Of a stretch of 64,000 nt of DNA, positions 29,123-37,443 are shown piece by piece. The notes beneath the pieces were generated by a model. That model did not search any database and was not told the DNA's origin. It saw only the letters and a list, made by a program, of their open reading frames with translations. The translations under genes and the position numbers were made by a program. How positions within the stretch are numbered: the stretch's first letter is position 1; each line of letters opens with the position of its first letter. This stretch comes from Provencibacterium sp. (GTDB taxonomy: Bacteria; Bacillota; Clostridia; Oscillospirales; Ruminococcaceae), in assembly GCA_022792175.1 (NCBI GenBank), contig JAAWAN010000026.1:1-64000 (forward strand), written 5' to 3'.

Positions 29123-30121
29123 TCAGACTGCGGCGCCGCAGGAGGCGATGACCTGCTCGCACCAGCGGTCAAACTCCGGATCCGGCCGCTTATATTCCGG
29201 ATGGTCTTTTAAATACCGGAGCACCCGGGCAACCCCCTGATCAAACCGGACGAAGGCGGTAAAGCCCGGAACCAGGCGCTTGAGCTTGCGGTTATCAAAA
29301 ACAATGGAATTGGCCTTATCGCCAAGAAGCGGGCCGCGCAGGGAGGGGTCATAGCGAATAAGGCAGTCGGAGGAGATATGGCAGATGAAGGGCGAAACGC
29401 CCAGCTGCCGGGCAATGATATGGTAAGCGGCGTCCCAGGTGAGCGATTCATCCGAGGTGATGCCGACCGCTTCTCCGATGGCATGCGGATTGCCGATAAG
29501 GCCATAAAACCCTGCGGCGAAGTCCTCATTGAAGGTGAAGGTCCAGAGAGACTGCCCGTCTCCATGCAAAATGACCGGTTTGCCCTCGAGCATGCGCTGC
29601 AGAACCTGCCAGCTGCCCTTTTTTCCGTGGATGGACACCGGCACCTCGTGCTCATCATAGGTGTGGCTGGGACGGATGACAGTAATGGGGAATCCGCTCT
29701 CCCGGTAGGCCCGCATCAGCCGCTCCTCACAGGCAATCTTCTGCCGGGAATATTCCCAGAAGGGGTTATAAAGCGGCGTGCTTTCGTCCACCAGATAATG
29801 GCTGAGCGGTTTTTGATAGGCGGAAGCCGAGCTGATGAAGATATACTGGCCGGTTTTTCCGGAAAACAGACGAATATCCCGCTCTACATCCTCCGGCCGA
29901 AAGGCAATAAACTGGGCGACCGAGTCGAACCGTTCATTTTGGAGAAGGCGCTGGATATTTTCTTCATCCGCAATATCCCCCGTAATGACGCGTACCCCCT
30001 CAGGCAGCTCCTGCGTGCGGCTGCCCCGGTTGAGTAAGACGACCTCGTCTCCCTTCTGTACAGCGAGACGGGTGCAGGCCATGCTGATTTTGCCGGTGCC
30101 GCCGATAAACAGGATTTTCAT
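29123..30121 (-). CDS. NAD-dependent epimerase/dehydratase family (SDR) protein
   Basis: A 332-residue extended short-chain dehydrogenase. The N-terminal Rossmann motif is GGTGKIS (7-13). The acidic residues of the cofactor pocket follow (TGDIAD), and the catalytic pair is seen as EYSRQKIACE (Tyr-x3-Lys). It resembles NAD-dependent epimerases annotated for nucleotide sugars, and also the CSP41/isoflavone-reductase-like group. The substrate cannot be told. It is a single gene on the minus strand with no pathway neighbours. Confidence 0.82.
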   Translation of the reverse strand: MKILFIGGTGKISMACTRLAVQKGDEVVLLNRGSRTQELPEGVRVITGDIADEENIQRLLQNERFDSVAQFIAFRPEDVERDIRLFSGKTGQYIFISSASAYQKPLSHYLVDESTPLYNPFWEYSRQKIACEERLMRAYRESGFPITVIRPSHTYDEHEVPVSIHGKKGSWQVLQRMLEGKPVILHGDGQSLWTFTFNEDFAAGFYGLIGNPHAIGEAVGITSDESLTWDAAYHIIARQLGVSPFICHISSDCLIRYDPSLRGPLLGDKANSIVFDNRKLKRLVPGFTAFVRFDQGVARVLRYLKDHPEYKRPDPEFDRWCEQVIASCGAAV

Positions 30122-30460
30122 AAAGCTCCGTCCTTTCTTTTTGCAGTTATTTGATAAACGCCGCCGGGATCAGAGAGCGGCGGAAAGCCGGCGGGCTTCT
30201 CTCCTTATTTTACACATTTTTCTTTTCGGCTGCAACTCTGCCGGAGAGAAAAGCAGCAGCCTGCCGGATTTTCAGCATGCCATCCACCCCGCTTCAGGCA
30301 GGGATAGACATCCCATTTATGGACCGGATGAGTATCAGAACGCTCAGCCGCGCTGCCGGTCGTTTTGGAAACAGCGGCTGCTGTACGGCAATAATGTTCC
30401 TGAAAGGATAAAAATATATTTTCTATTCTTTAAGGAAAATACGTTGCTGACGATGTCCTA
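30122..30460. other. Divergent intergenic region left of the broken small gene
   Basis: About 340 bases. I see no gene or RNA here; the only clear signal is the rightward promoter at its right end. Confidence 0.4.
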
Positions 30461-30489
30461 TTGCCAGAAGGCGGATAATCTGCTACAAT
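30461..30489 (+). promoter_or_regulatory. Promoter of the broken small gene
   Basis: TTGCCA (30461-30466), a 17-base spacer and TACAAT (30484-30489). The hexamers and spacing are identical to those of the tdh promoter. Confidence 0.75.
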
Positions 30490-30514
30490 GCAGATAGAAG
30501 AGGAGGCATTGTCA

Positions 30515-30845
30515 ATGGCAGCTGATTAGGAATTGCTCGCGGCGATACAAAATATCATTGAAAAGAACAACCAGGTTTTGCGCGAGGCAATGGCGGCAAA
30601 TGATGGATGCCAAGCTGGAGCCGGTTCTCCGGCAGCTGGATGGCATGCAGGCGGATATCGCCGAGCTGAAAGCGGGGCAGCGCGCGGCTGTCGAACGGCT
30701 CGACAGGATAGAGGAGAATGTCGTAGAAATCCGGGAGGATGGCGAAATTATCCGAGAGGCGGTGAACCGTCTCCTCTGCTGGGCGGAGAAGGTCAGTATA
30801 GACGTTCAGATCCCGCTTCTGGGAAAACGGACGGAAGATGAATAG
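30515..30845 (+). pseudogene. Small coiled-coil protein gene with a stop codon and a frameshift
   Basis: A perfect promoter and ribosome site (AGGAGG, before ATG 30515) lead into a frame that is broken twice. Codon 5 is TAG (30527-30529), probably from CAG. One extra A near 30599-30601 then shifts the frame. Repaired, it would encode about 109 residues: an N-terminal helix (ELLAAIQNIIEKNNQVLREA) and a heptad-like coiled coil (LDGMQADIAELKAGQRAAV, LDRIEENVVEIREDGE) ending at TAG 30843-30845. The family is unknown, although it resembles small coiled-coil proteins common in Clostridia. Internal TTG starts could still give partial products. Confidence 0.75.
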
Positions 30846-30855
30846 CGGTTTATGG

Positions 30856-30890
30856 GACGGCGCCGGCATCCTCCTCCGGTGCCGTCTTTT
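30856..30890 (+). terminator. Terminator after the broken small gene
   Basis: An 11-bp stem (30856-30866 with 30876-30886, one G-T pair) is followed by TTTT. Confidence 0.75.
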
Positions 30891-30943
30891 CAGCGGTTAT
30901 CCCTAGCTGCCTTTATATGGTTGTTTTTGAAAGGGGAAATACG

Positions 30944-31420
30944 ATGAAACTGCTTTTTAAACAGCGTTTCTTTTCGTGGCTGGACAGCTATGATATCTAT
31001 CGGGAGGATGGCTCATCCGCCTATACGGTTCAGGGAAAACTCTCCTGGGGGCACAAGCTGGTTATTTTCGATGATGCGGGCAGAGAGCTCGGTGTGGTGA
31101 AGGAGGAGCCGCTTACCCTTCTGCCGCGTTTTTCCCTCTGCCTGCAGGGGCGGGAGGTTGGATGTATCCGGAAGGAATTCTCTTTTTTCAGGCCGGTTTT
31201 CCATCTGGACTGCCTGAACTGGAAGATAGAAGGGGACTTTTTCGAATGGAATTATACCATTGCCGATACCGCGGGGATAGAGATAGCGAGCATTTCCAAA
31301 GAACTGTGGAAATGGACCGACACCTATGTTCTGGATATTCGGGAGGAGCGAAACGCCCTCTGTGTTTTGATGATTGTGCTGGCTATTGATGCGGCGAAAT
31401 GCTCTTCCGGCAATGGCTGA
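30944..31420 (+). CDS. LURP-one-related (LOR/YxjI-like) family protein
   Basis: A 158-residue protein of the LOR family, which adopts the tubby-like beta-barrel fold. The pattern of short strands is typical: MKLLFKQRFFSWLDSYDIY, then a G-H-x-L-x-I-F-D motif and REVGCIRKEFSFFRP. ATG 30944 has AAGGGG upstream; an earlier in-frame start at 30917 is less likely. The role of bacterial LOR proteins is unclear (membrane or phosphoinositide binding has been suggested from the fold). A Nudix gene follows after 22 bases. Confidence 0.8.
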   Translation: MKLLFKQRFFSWLDSYDIYREDGSSAYTVQGKLSWGHKLVIFDDAGRELGVVKEEPLTLLPRFSLCLQGREVGCIRKEFSFFRPVFHLDCLNWKIEGDFFEWNYTIADTAGIEIASISKELWKWTDTYVLDIREERNALCVLMIVLAIDAAKCSSGNG

Positions 31421-31442
31421 GAGCAGAAAGGATGAAAAGTAT

Positions 31443-31982
31443 ATGGAGCTTTGGGATTTATATGATGAAAACCGCCGCCCGCTGGGACAGACAATGGCGC
31501 GCGGCGAACCAGTGGAGGCGGGATGCTTTCACCAGACTGTAGAGATTTGGACGATAAATACGAACAGGAAAATCCTGCTGACCCTGCGTGACCCGGATAA
31601 ACCGGAATACCCGAACCTCTGGGAGTGCACCGGCGGCTCGGTGCTGGCTGGAGAAAGCAGCCTGGATGCGGCGGTTCGTGAGCTTTTTGAAGAGACGGGG
31701 ATTGCTGTGCAGAAAAGCGAGCTGACCCTGATCCTCTCCCGCCGCAAGGGAGAGTGTTTTTGCGACAGCTATCTGCTTTTAAATCAGCCGGTGCCGCAGC
31801 TGCTCCGGCTGCAGCCGGGAGAGACGGTCGATGCCCGATGGGTATCGATGCCGCAGCTGGAGGAGATGCTCGAGGCGGGCCTTATCGCCCGGCCGGTGGA
31901 GGAAAGCCTGTTTGCCGTTCGGGAGCAGCTGGAGCGGGTTTTAGCCGGGGAGCCGGCCGGAGGGCCGGAAAACAGCCGGTAA
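31443..31982 (+). CDS. Nudix hydrolase
   Basis: A 179-residue Nudix protein with a complete box, Gly-x5-Glu-x7-Arg-Glu-x-x-Glu-Glu-x-Gly-Ile (GSVLAGESSLDAAVREL and then FEETGI). Such enzymes hydrolyse nucleoside diphosphates linked to another group. The N-terminus (WDLYDENRRPLGQTM) resembles the YfcD/isopentenyl-diphosphate isomerase-like subgroup, whose substrates are poorly known. ATG 31443 has AAAGGA upstream. It is 42 bases before dcd, so the group may work in nucleotide-pool cleaning. Confidence 0.88.
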   Translation: MELWDLYDENRRPLGQTMARGEPVEAGCFHQTVEIWTINTNRKILLTLRDPDKPEYPNLWECTGGSVLAGESSLDAAVRELFEETGIAVQKSELTLILSRRKGECFCDSYLLLNQPVPQLLRLQPGETVDARWVSMPQLEEMLEAGLIARPVEESLFAVREQLERVLAGEPAGGPENSR

Positions 31983-32024
31983 AGGGGCGGGCAGCCCTCG
32001 CAGGGAAAGGAAGGAGGAAGCGGC

Positions 32025-32579
32025 ATGATTTTGTCAGGCAGAGAGATTGAGCGCCGGCTGGGGAAGGATATCATCATAGAACCCTTTTCCCGCAGGCAGC
32101 TGAACGCCAACAGCTATAACCTGACGCTGCATAACGAGCTGCTGGTTTATGAGGATGCGGTGCTGGATATGAAAAAGCCGAACCAAACGCGCAGGCTCAT
32201 TATTCCGCCCGAAGGGCTGCAGCTGGAGCCGAACCGGCTTTACCTGGGGCGCACGCGCGAATATACCCGCACCGAAAAAACGGTCCCAATGCTGGAGGGG
32301 CGCTCCTCCACCGGGCGGCTGGGCCTGTTTATCCATGTGACAGCGGGCTTTGGCGATGTTGGCTTTGCCGGCTATTGGACGCTGGAAATCTACTGCATCC
32401 AGCCGGTAATTATCTATCCGGGTGCTGAAATCTGTCAGATTTATTATCATGATATTTTGGGCGACTATGAGCTGTATCACAGTGAGAAATACCAGAACAA
32501 TGCCGATATTCAGCCGAGCCGGATGTACCTGGACTTTCTTCAGGAAAATGCCGGTGCGGCGGAGGGGGAGAAGAGATGA
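32025..32579 (+). CDS. dcd: dCTP deaminase
   Basis: A 184-residue enzyme of the Dcd/dUTPase superfamily that deaminates dCTP to dUTP, or in bifunctional forms to dUMP. The family core EGRSSTGRLGLFIHVTAG and the DVGFAGYWTLEI strand are present, with the catalytic-type Glu in TLEI. Whether it is mono- or bifunctional cannot be settled by eye. The ribosome site is AAGGAGG. The stop codon overlaps the next start (ATGA). Confidence 0.9.
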   Translation: MILSGREIERRLGKDIIIEPFSRRQLNANSYNLTLHNELLVYEDAVLDMKKPNQTRRLIIPPEGLQLEPNRLYLGRTREYTRTEKTVPMLEGRSSTGRLGLFIHVTAGFGDVGFAGYWTLEIYCIQPVIIYPGAEICQIYYHDILGDYELYHSEKYQNNADIQPSRMYLDFLQENAGAAEGEKR

Positions 32580-33136
32580 AATCCAGAATGCCGGTCAATG
32601 AGCGTGTACTCTGTTTTCATATGGGGGAGCAGGCAGGCGGATTTACGGCCCTTGAGAAGGCGCTGGAGAGCCTGTCTATCCCGGTAAGGAGGCTGGACGG
32701 CTCCTGTTTGGATGAAAAACTCGGCGTGCTGGCATCCCCTTCCTTCGTGCCGTCAGAGGGAAGCGGCACCGTGCAGGAGGAAATCCTTCGCGATGCGCTC
32801 ATCTTCTGTTTTCTGACCCGCGCGCGGCTGAATGAAGCGCTGGATGCCCTTAAACGAGCGGGGGCAGAAAGCGGGGCGCTCAAGGCGGTGCTCACCGAGC
32901 ATAACCAGAATTGGAGCCTCCGCACGCTGATAGGCGAGCTGGAGAAGGAGGATGCGCTGATGAGCGCTTACCAGCAGCTGCATACGCTGACGAAAGAGTT
33001 GCTTTCCGTCTTCGAGCAAAGCCCGAATGACCGGCTGGCCGCGGCGCTCGAGCAGGCGCAGGCGGCCTTAAAAGCCCCTTCTCCCTCTTTGCAGGCGCTG
33101 CAAAAGGCGGAGGCAGAGCTGAGAGCGGCGTTTTAA
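32576..33136 (+). CDS. DUF3783 family protein
   Basis: A 186-residue soluble protein. The middle part (about 75-125) has the DUF3783 pattern, with LKAVLTEHNQNWSLRTLIGE as its most conserved stretch. The C-terminal 50 residues are Ala-, Leu- and Glu-rich and likely helical. The function is unknown. It overlaps dcd by four bases, so it is translationally coupled to it. Confidence 0.78.
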   Translation: MKSRMPVNERVLCFHMGEQAGGFTALEKALESLSIPVRRLDGSCLDEKLGVLASPSFVPSEGSGTVQEEILRDALIFCFLTRARLNEALDALKRAGAESGALKAVLTEHNQNWSLRTLIGELEKEDALMSAYQQLHTLTKELLSVFEQSPNDRLAAALEQAQAALKAPSPSLQALQKAEAELRAAF

Positions 33137-33267
33137 AGAGACCATGCCATCGGCCCGGGCAGTTTTTGAAAGCTTTGCAGCGCGGCGGAAGAAGGCCGGT
33201 TTTTTCCTGGAAGGTTTTGCCGGCCCGGCTTTTTAAAAGCTCTGCCGCTGAGGGATCGAGGCCGGGC

Positions 33268-33296
33268 TTGCAGCTTTTTTGGATACGCATTATAAT
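33268..33296 (+). promoter_or_regulatory. Promoter of fabV
   Basis: TTGCAG (33268-33273), a 17-base spacer and a perfect TATAAT (33291-33296), about 45 bases before the start. No FapR-type operator seen. Confidence 0.75.
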
Positions 33297-33344
33297 AAGC
33301 AGGGAGACCGGCACCAATATCCATGACAAAAGGGGGAGCTTATT

Positions 33345-34520
33345 TTGATTATCGAGCCGAAAATCCGGGGCTTTATCTGCACCACTGCCCATCCGGAGGG
33401 ATGCTTTGAAAATATCAGGCGGCAGGCGGATTATGCGAAGGCGCACCCGGTGAAGGGCGCGCGCAAAGCGCTCATCATCGGCGCTTCGGCCGGCTATGGG
33501 CTGGCCTCGCGCATCTGTGCCGCCTTTGGCTGCGGGGCGGATACGCTGGGCGTTATTTTCGATAAGCCCGCTTCTGGCGGGCGCACTGCCAGCGCGGGCT
33601 GGTATAACACCGCCGCCTTTGAGCGCCTGGCGGCGAAGGAAGGGCTGTATGCCGCCACCATCAACGGCGACGCCTTTTCCCGGGAGGTGAAGGAGCAGGC
33701 GCTCGAGCGCATCCGCCGCGATATGGGGAAGGTGGATCTCGTGCTCTATTCGCTGGCCGCGCCCCGGCGCACCCTGCCGGATGGCACCGTCTGCTCCTCG
33801 GTGCTTAAAACGGTGGGGGAGGCGTATACCAACCGCACCATCGACCTGAAAAGGCGGGAGCTGGCCGAGGTCTCCATTTCGCCTGCCAGCGAGCAGGAGA
33901 TTGCCGATACCGTCCGGGTGATGGGCGGCGAGGACTGGGGGGACTGGATAAAAGCGCTGGCAGAGGCGGGCGTTCTGGCGGAAAACGCCATCACCGCCGC
34001 TTATTCCTATATCGGCCCGGAGATGACCCATCCCATCTATATGGAGGGCTCGATTGGCCGCGCAAAAGAGGACCTCTATCAGACCAGCCGCCGGATAGGG
34101 GAGAGCTTCCCCCATCTTCGCGCCTATATCTCGGTGAACAAGGCGCTGGTCACCCAGTCGAGCTCGGCCATCCCGATTGTGCCGCTGTATATCTCCATCC
34201 TCTATCGGGTGATGAAGCAGATGGGGCTGCACGAGGGCTGCATTGAGCAGATGAGCCGGCTCTTTAATGAGCGGCTGTATGCGCCCAATCTCCTGCTGGA
34301 TGAAAGAGGCTGCATCCGGCTGGATGACTGGGAAATGCGTCCGGATGTGCAGGCGAAGGTTAATGAAATCTGGGAGCGAATTGACAATGAAAATCTGGAG
34401 CAGCTGGCGGATATTGACGGCTATTGGGAGGATTTTTATCAGATGTTCGGCTTTCATATCCCCGGCGTTGATTATGAAAAAGAGGCCGATCCTGCCGTCT
34501 CTATCCCCAGCATCGGCTAG
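33345..34520 (+). CDS. fabV: Trans-2-enoyl-CoA/ACP reductase, FabV/TER family
   Basis: A 391-residue NADH-dependent enoyl reductase of the FabV/TER type. The N-terminus IIEPKIRGFICTTAHPEGC and the cofactor-binding GASAGYGLASRICAAFGCGA are diagnostic. The active site Tyr-x8-Lys is seen as Tyr and Lys around YMEGSIGRAK. In anaerobes TER reduces crotonyl-CoA to butyryl-CoA, while FabV works in fatty acid synthesis; sequence alone does not decide. The start is TTG 33345 behind AGGGGGAG. It is a single gene between its own promoter and a terminator. Confidence 0.92.
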   Translation: MIIEPKIRGFICTTAHPEGCFENIRRQADYAKAHPVKGARKALIIGASAGYGLASRICAAFGCGADTLGVIFDKPASGGRTASAGWYNTAAFERLAAKEGLYAATINGDAFSREVKEQALERIRRDMGKVDLVLYSLAAPRRTLPDGTVCSSVLKTVGEAYTNRTIDLKRRELAEVSISPASEQEIADTVRVMGGEDWGDWIKALAEAGVLAENAITAAYSYIGPEMTHPIYMEGSIGRAKEDLYQTSRRIGESFPHLRAYISVNKALVTQSSSAIPIVPLYISILYRVMKQMGLHEGCIEQMSRLFNERLYAPNLLLDERGCIRLDDWEMRPDVQAKVNEIWERIDNENLEQLADIDGYWEDFYQMFGFHIPGVDYEKEADPAVSIPSIG

Positions 34521-34562
34521 ACAGGCCTGCTTTCAGGTTTCGCTTTGACCGAAAGTATTTAA

Positions 34563-34610
34563 AACGAGGCTGTTCAAAAACGTTTGCGCTTTTGAACAGC
34601 CTCGTTTTTT
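34563..34610. terminator. Bidirectional terminator between fabV and the aromatic cluster
   Basis: A perfect 17-bp stem (34563-34579 with 34590-34606) with T-runs on both strands. The DAHP synthase stop lies inside its right flank. Confidence 0.9.
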
Positions 34611-35637
34611 ACCAAAGCTCGGCTAGCTCCAGAATCAGCCGCTCGGTCTTCTCCCAGCCCAGGCAGGGGTCGGTGATGGATCTGCCGTAGCAGCCGTCGC
34701 CAATCTTCTGGCTGCCGTCCTCAATATAGCTTTCAATCATCAGCCCCTTGACAAGCCTGCGCACGTCCGGCGAAACCCGGCAGCTGTGCAGAATATCCTT
34801 GCTGATGCGCACCTGCTCGAGATAGCGCTTTCCAGAGTTGGAGTGGTTGGTATCGACAATCACGGCCGGGTTCTGCAGCTTTCGTTCATGGTAGGATTCC
34901 AGCAGGTGCTGCAAATCCTCATAGTGGTAGTTCGGCATATTGTTTCCGAACTTGTCCACATAGCCGCGCAGGATGGCATGGGCGAAGGGATTGCCGCCGG
35001 TTTTGACCTCCCAGCCCCGGTAGAGAAAGGTATAGGCACTCTGCGCGGCGGTGATGGAATTCATCATCACCGAGATGTCGCCGCTCGTCGGGTTTTTCAT
35101 TCCCACCGGGATGCCGACGCCGCTGGCGGTCAGCCGGTGCTGCTGGTCCTCCACCGAGCGCGCGCCCACCGCCACATAGGAGAGCAGATCGGAGAGGTAG
35201 GGGTGGTTTTCGGGATAGAGCATCTCATCCGCGCAGGTGAAGCCGGTCTCCTCTACCGCCCGGGTGTGCATTTTGCGGATGGCGATGATCCCCTTGAGCA
35301 TATTCTCCTTCTGCCCGGGGTCCGGCTGGTGGAGCATCCCCTTGTAGCCGACGCCGACGGTGCGCGGCTTGTTGGTATAGATGCGGGGGATGATGAGAAT
35401 GCGCCCGGCTACCCGCTCCTGCACCCGGCGCAGCCGGTGGATATAGTCGATGACCGCCTCCTCGTTGTCCGCCGAGCAGGGGCCGATAATCAACAGCAGC
35501 TTGTCCGAAGCGCCGGTGAAAATATCGCGGATTTCCCGGTCGCGCTGCTCCTTGAGGGCGGCTATCTGCCGGTGAAGCGGGAACTGCTCTTTGATGCTTT
35601 CGGGCGTGGGCAGATGGTGTATAAACTGCATGTTCAT
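34609..35637 (-). CDS. DAHP synthase, class I-alpha (AroG/F/H type)
   Basis: A 342-residue 3-deoxy-7-phosphoheptulonate synthase that joins phosphoenolpyruvate and erythrose 4-phosphate, the first step of the shikimate pathway. It is of the enterobacterial I-alpha type: IGPCSADNEEAVIDYI, PRTVGVGYKGMLHQPDP, GMKNPTSGD and VDTNHSNSGK are all present. These forms are usually inhibited by an aromatic amino acid through the N-terminal extension and barrel. It is the last gene of a cluster that begins with a different DAHP synthase type at 44087. The gap to the GNAT gene is 13 bases. Confidence 0.93.
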   Translation of the reverse strand: MNMQFIHHLPTPESIKEQFPLHRQIAALKEQRDREIRDIFTGASDKLLLIIGPCSADNEEAVIDYIHRLRRVQERVAGRILIIPRIYTNKPRTVGVGYKGMLHQPDPGQKENMLKGIIAIRKMHTRAVEETGFTCADEMLYPENHPYLSDLLSYVAVGARSVEDQQHRLTASGVGIPVGMKNPTSGDISVMMNSITAAQSAYTFLYRGWEVKTGGNPFAHAILRGYVDKFGNNMPNYHYEDLQHLLESYHERKLQNPAVIVDTNHSNSGKRYLEQVRISKDILHSCRVSPDVRRLVKGLMIESYIEDGSQKIGDGCYGRSITDPCLGWEKTERLILELAELW

Positions 35638-35650
35638 TTTTCATCGTTCC

Positions 35651-36736
35651 TTATTCTGAAATTTTGGGGGATGGCGGGCAGAGCTCATTTTCCATCAGCC
35701 TTTTTTCCATAATCATAAAGGAGGCGCCGGAAGAAAGAGCATGAATCTCCCGCTTCGGGAGAAACCCGGCGCGCAGATAGGCGCGCAGGGCGCGGATGTT
35801 AAAGCAGGCGACGGAAAGCCGGAAATGGGCGGCCCCGAAACGGCAGCGGGCGAAACGCAGCGCATCCAGAAGAAAGCCGGCGCCGCGGCCTTTTCCGCAG
35901 AGATTTGGCCGCAGGCCCAGGCCGATATCCAGCGGGTCATCCCTATAGGCATCCGGCTCTGCGGCCGGGATGCGCGCGGACTCCCCAAAACAGGCAAACC
36001 CTGCCGGATGGCCCTTTTCATCCAGCCGGACGAAATATTCCCCGTTCAGCCATTCGCCGGGGCCGTCCTGCGGCTGCGGATTATAGGCACTGTAAGGCTC
36101 GGGATACTGCCAGGCGGCAATTTCCTGCGCATGGGATTTGGTCATGGGCAAAAAGGAGGCCTCTTCCTCCCTGTAGGCTTCTGCCGGCTGCTTTGGCCGA
36201 AAGGAGCTGCCGCCGCTGTCATCAATCCGGTAGCGCTGGATAACAGCCCCGGAGCTGTCGCTGAAAAATTCGGCCTCCAAAAGGCCGCCGCAGTTTTTGA
36301 TAACCCCGGCGGAGGCGGGGTTATCGCGGTCGCAGGAGATAAAAACGGGGCCGCCGATAAGCGGCTGAAAGAAGTCGAGCGCCTCGCAGAGCATGCGGGA
36401 GCCATAGCCCTTTCGCCGCTCGGAGGGGCGGATGGAATAGCCGATATGCCCGCCCTCCCGGCGCAGGTAGTTGTTGAGATAGAGCCGGAGGTTAATCATG
36501 CCGATGATCCGCTCATCCTCCTCGCGCAGATAGAAATAGGTGAAATCGGGAACGAACCCCTCGGGAACATTGGCAATATCCGCCTGTGCCCGCACATGCT
36601 GCAGCCAGGCGTCATAGCCCTCCTGCCGCAGATAGCGGTCGAGCGCGCCGCTTCCGTTGATGGCGGAGCCGCGAAATTCCTCGATATATTCTATAGCCCT
36701 TTGCTTATATTCCCCGCTGGGGAAAACAAATTTCAT
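35651..36736 (-). CDS. Protein with two fused GNAT acetyltransferase domains
   Basis: A 361-residue protein made of two GNAT domains. The first (about 1-170) has an acetyl-CoA loop in RPSERRKGYGSRML and follows the pattern of predicted GNAT acetyltransferases with FTYFYLREEDERIIGMI. The second (about 195-361) has GLRPNLCGKGRGAGFLLDAL and ends in RAYLRAGF. The start at 36736 (GGAGG upstream) is chosen over 36838 because the upstream part looks untranslated. Acceptors are unknown. It sits between the deoxyinosine glycosylase gene and the second DAHP synthase gene, an unexpected place. Confidence 0.82.
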   Translation of the reverse strand: MKFVFPSGEYKQRAIEYIEEFRGSAINGSGALDRYLRQEGYDAWLQHVRAQADIANVPEGFVPDFTYFYLREEDERIIGMINLRLYLNNYLRREGGHIGYSIRPSERRKGYGSRMLCEALDFFQPLIGGPVFISCDRDNPASAGVIKNCGGLLEAEFFSDSSGAVIQRYRIDDSGGSSFRPKQPAEAYREEEASFLPMTKSHAQEIAAWQYPEPYSAYNPQPQDGPGEWLNGEYFVRLDEKGHPAGFACFGESARIPAAEPDAYRDDPLDIGLGLRPNLCGKGRGAGFLLDALRFARCRFGAAHFRLSVACFNIRALRAYLRAGFLPKREIHALSSGASFMIMEKRLMENELCPPSPKISE

Positions 36737-36846
36737 GGTGTTGTCCCTCCTGAGCGCCGCGCAGCGCCCGTCCGCAGTCCCTGCGAAATACCCGGCACAG
36801 GGGATGGCGCTGTACTTCCCGGTTTGTTTTTCCCCCAAAAAGCGCT

Positions 36847-37443
36847 TTATTCCTCCGGGGTGTTTTCTGAGTTCTTTTTTGCAAAAGGCGGGCTGGGCTG
36901 GTCCCCTTCCTCTAAAAAGGGCAGAATCTGCCGGTAGCTTTCATAGAGTGCTTCTATGGAACAGGTGCAGTTCGCCGGACTGGTGGAGGGCAGCGAAAGG
37001 GCCGCGATGCCCGTCTGCGGCTGGCAGAGCCGCCGGTAGAGCGCGGCCGCCTTCTGGCCGGTGGTAAATATCGCCCGGATATCGGCCTGCCCTAAAATCA
37101 GCGAAAGGTCGTTTGGAAGCGGCCGGCGGATGCTCTCATCCGCAGCCCCTCTGATTTCGCAGCGCTGTACCACATCCCAGAGGGCGATATGCCGGGAAAG
37201 CAGCAGCGCCCGCTTCCCCTCGGGGGAAGGGGGGATTTCCTCCCTCAGCAGCCTGCCGAGCACCGTCCAGAAGCGGTTGCGCGGGTGGCCATAGTAAAAG
37301 CCCAGCTCCCGGCTTTTGGGGGAGGGGAGGCTCCCCAAAATCAGAACGCGGGAGCAGGAATCAAAGACCGGCGGCAGCGTGTGAAAAACGGTCTTTACCG
37401 CCGCCACTTTGCTTTCCTTTGGGAAGGGGCTATTTTTCGGCAT
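36847..37443 (-). CDS. DNA-deoxyinosine glycosylase (UDG superfamily, family 6)
   Basis: A 198-residue uracil-DNA-glycosylase-fold enzyme expected to remove hypoxanthine (deaminated adenine) from DNA. The family signature LGSLPSPKSRELGFYYGHPRNRFW is present (cited here as LGSLPSPKS and YYGHPRNRFW), as is the C-terminal LPSTSPAN motif. The start at 37443 lies inside the 3' end of the radical SAM gene, so translation is coupled. It has no known link to aromatic biosynthesis; co-transcription may be accidental. Confidence 0.88.
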   Translation of the reverse strand: MPKNSPFPKESKVAAVKTVFHTLPPVFDSCSRVLILGSLPSPKSRELGFYYGHPRNRFWTVLGRLLREEIPPSPEGKRALLLSRHIALWDVVQRCEIRGAADESIRRPLPNDLSLILGQADIRAIFTTGQKAAALYRRLCQPQTGIAALSLPSTSPANCTCSIEALYESYRQILPFLEEGDQPSPPFAKKNSENTPEE

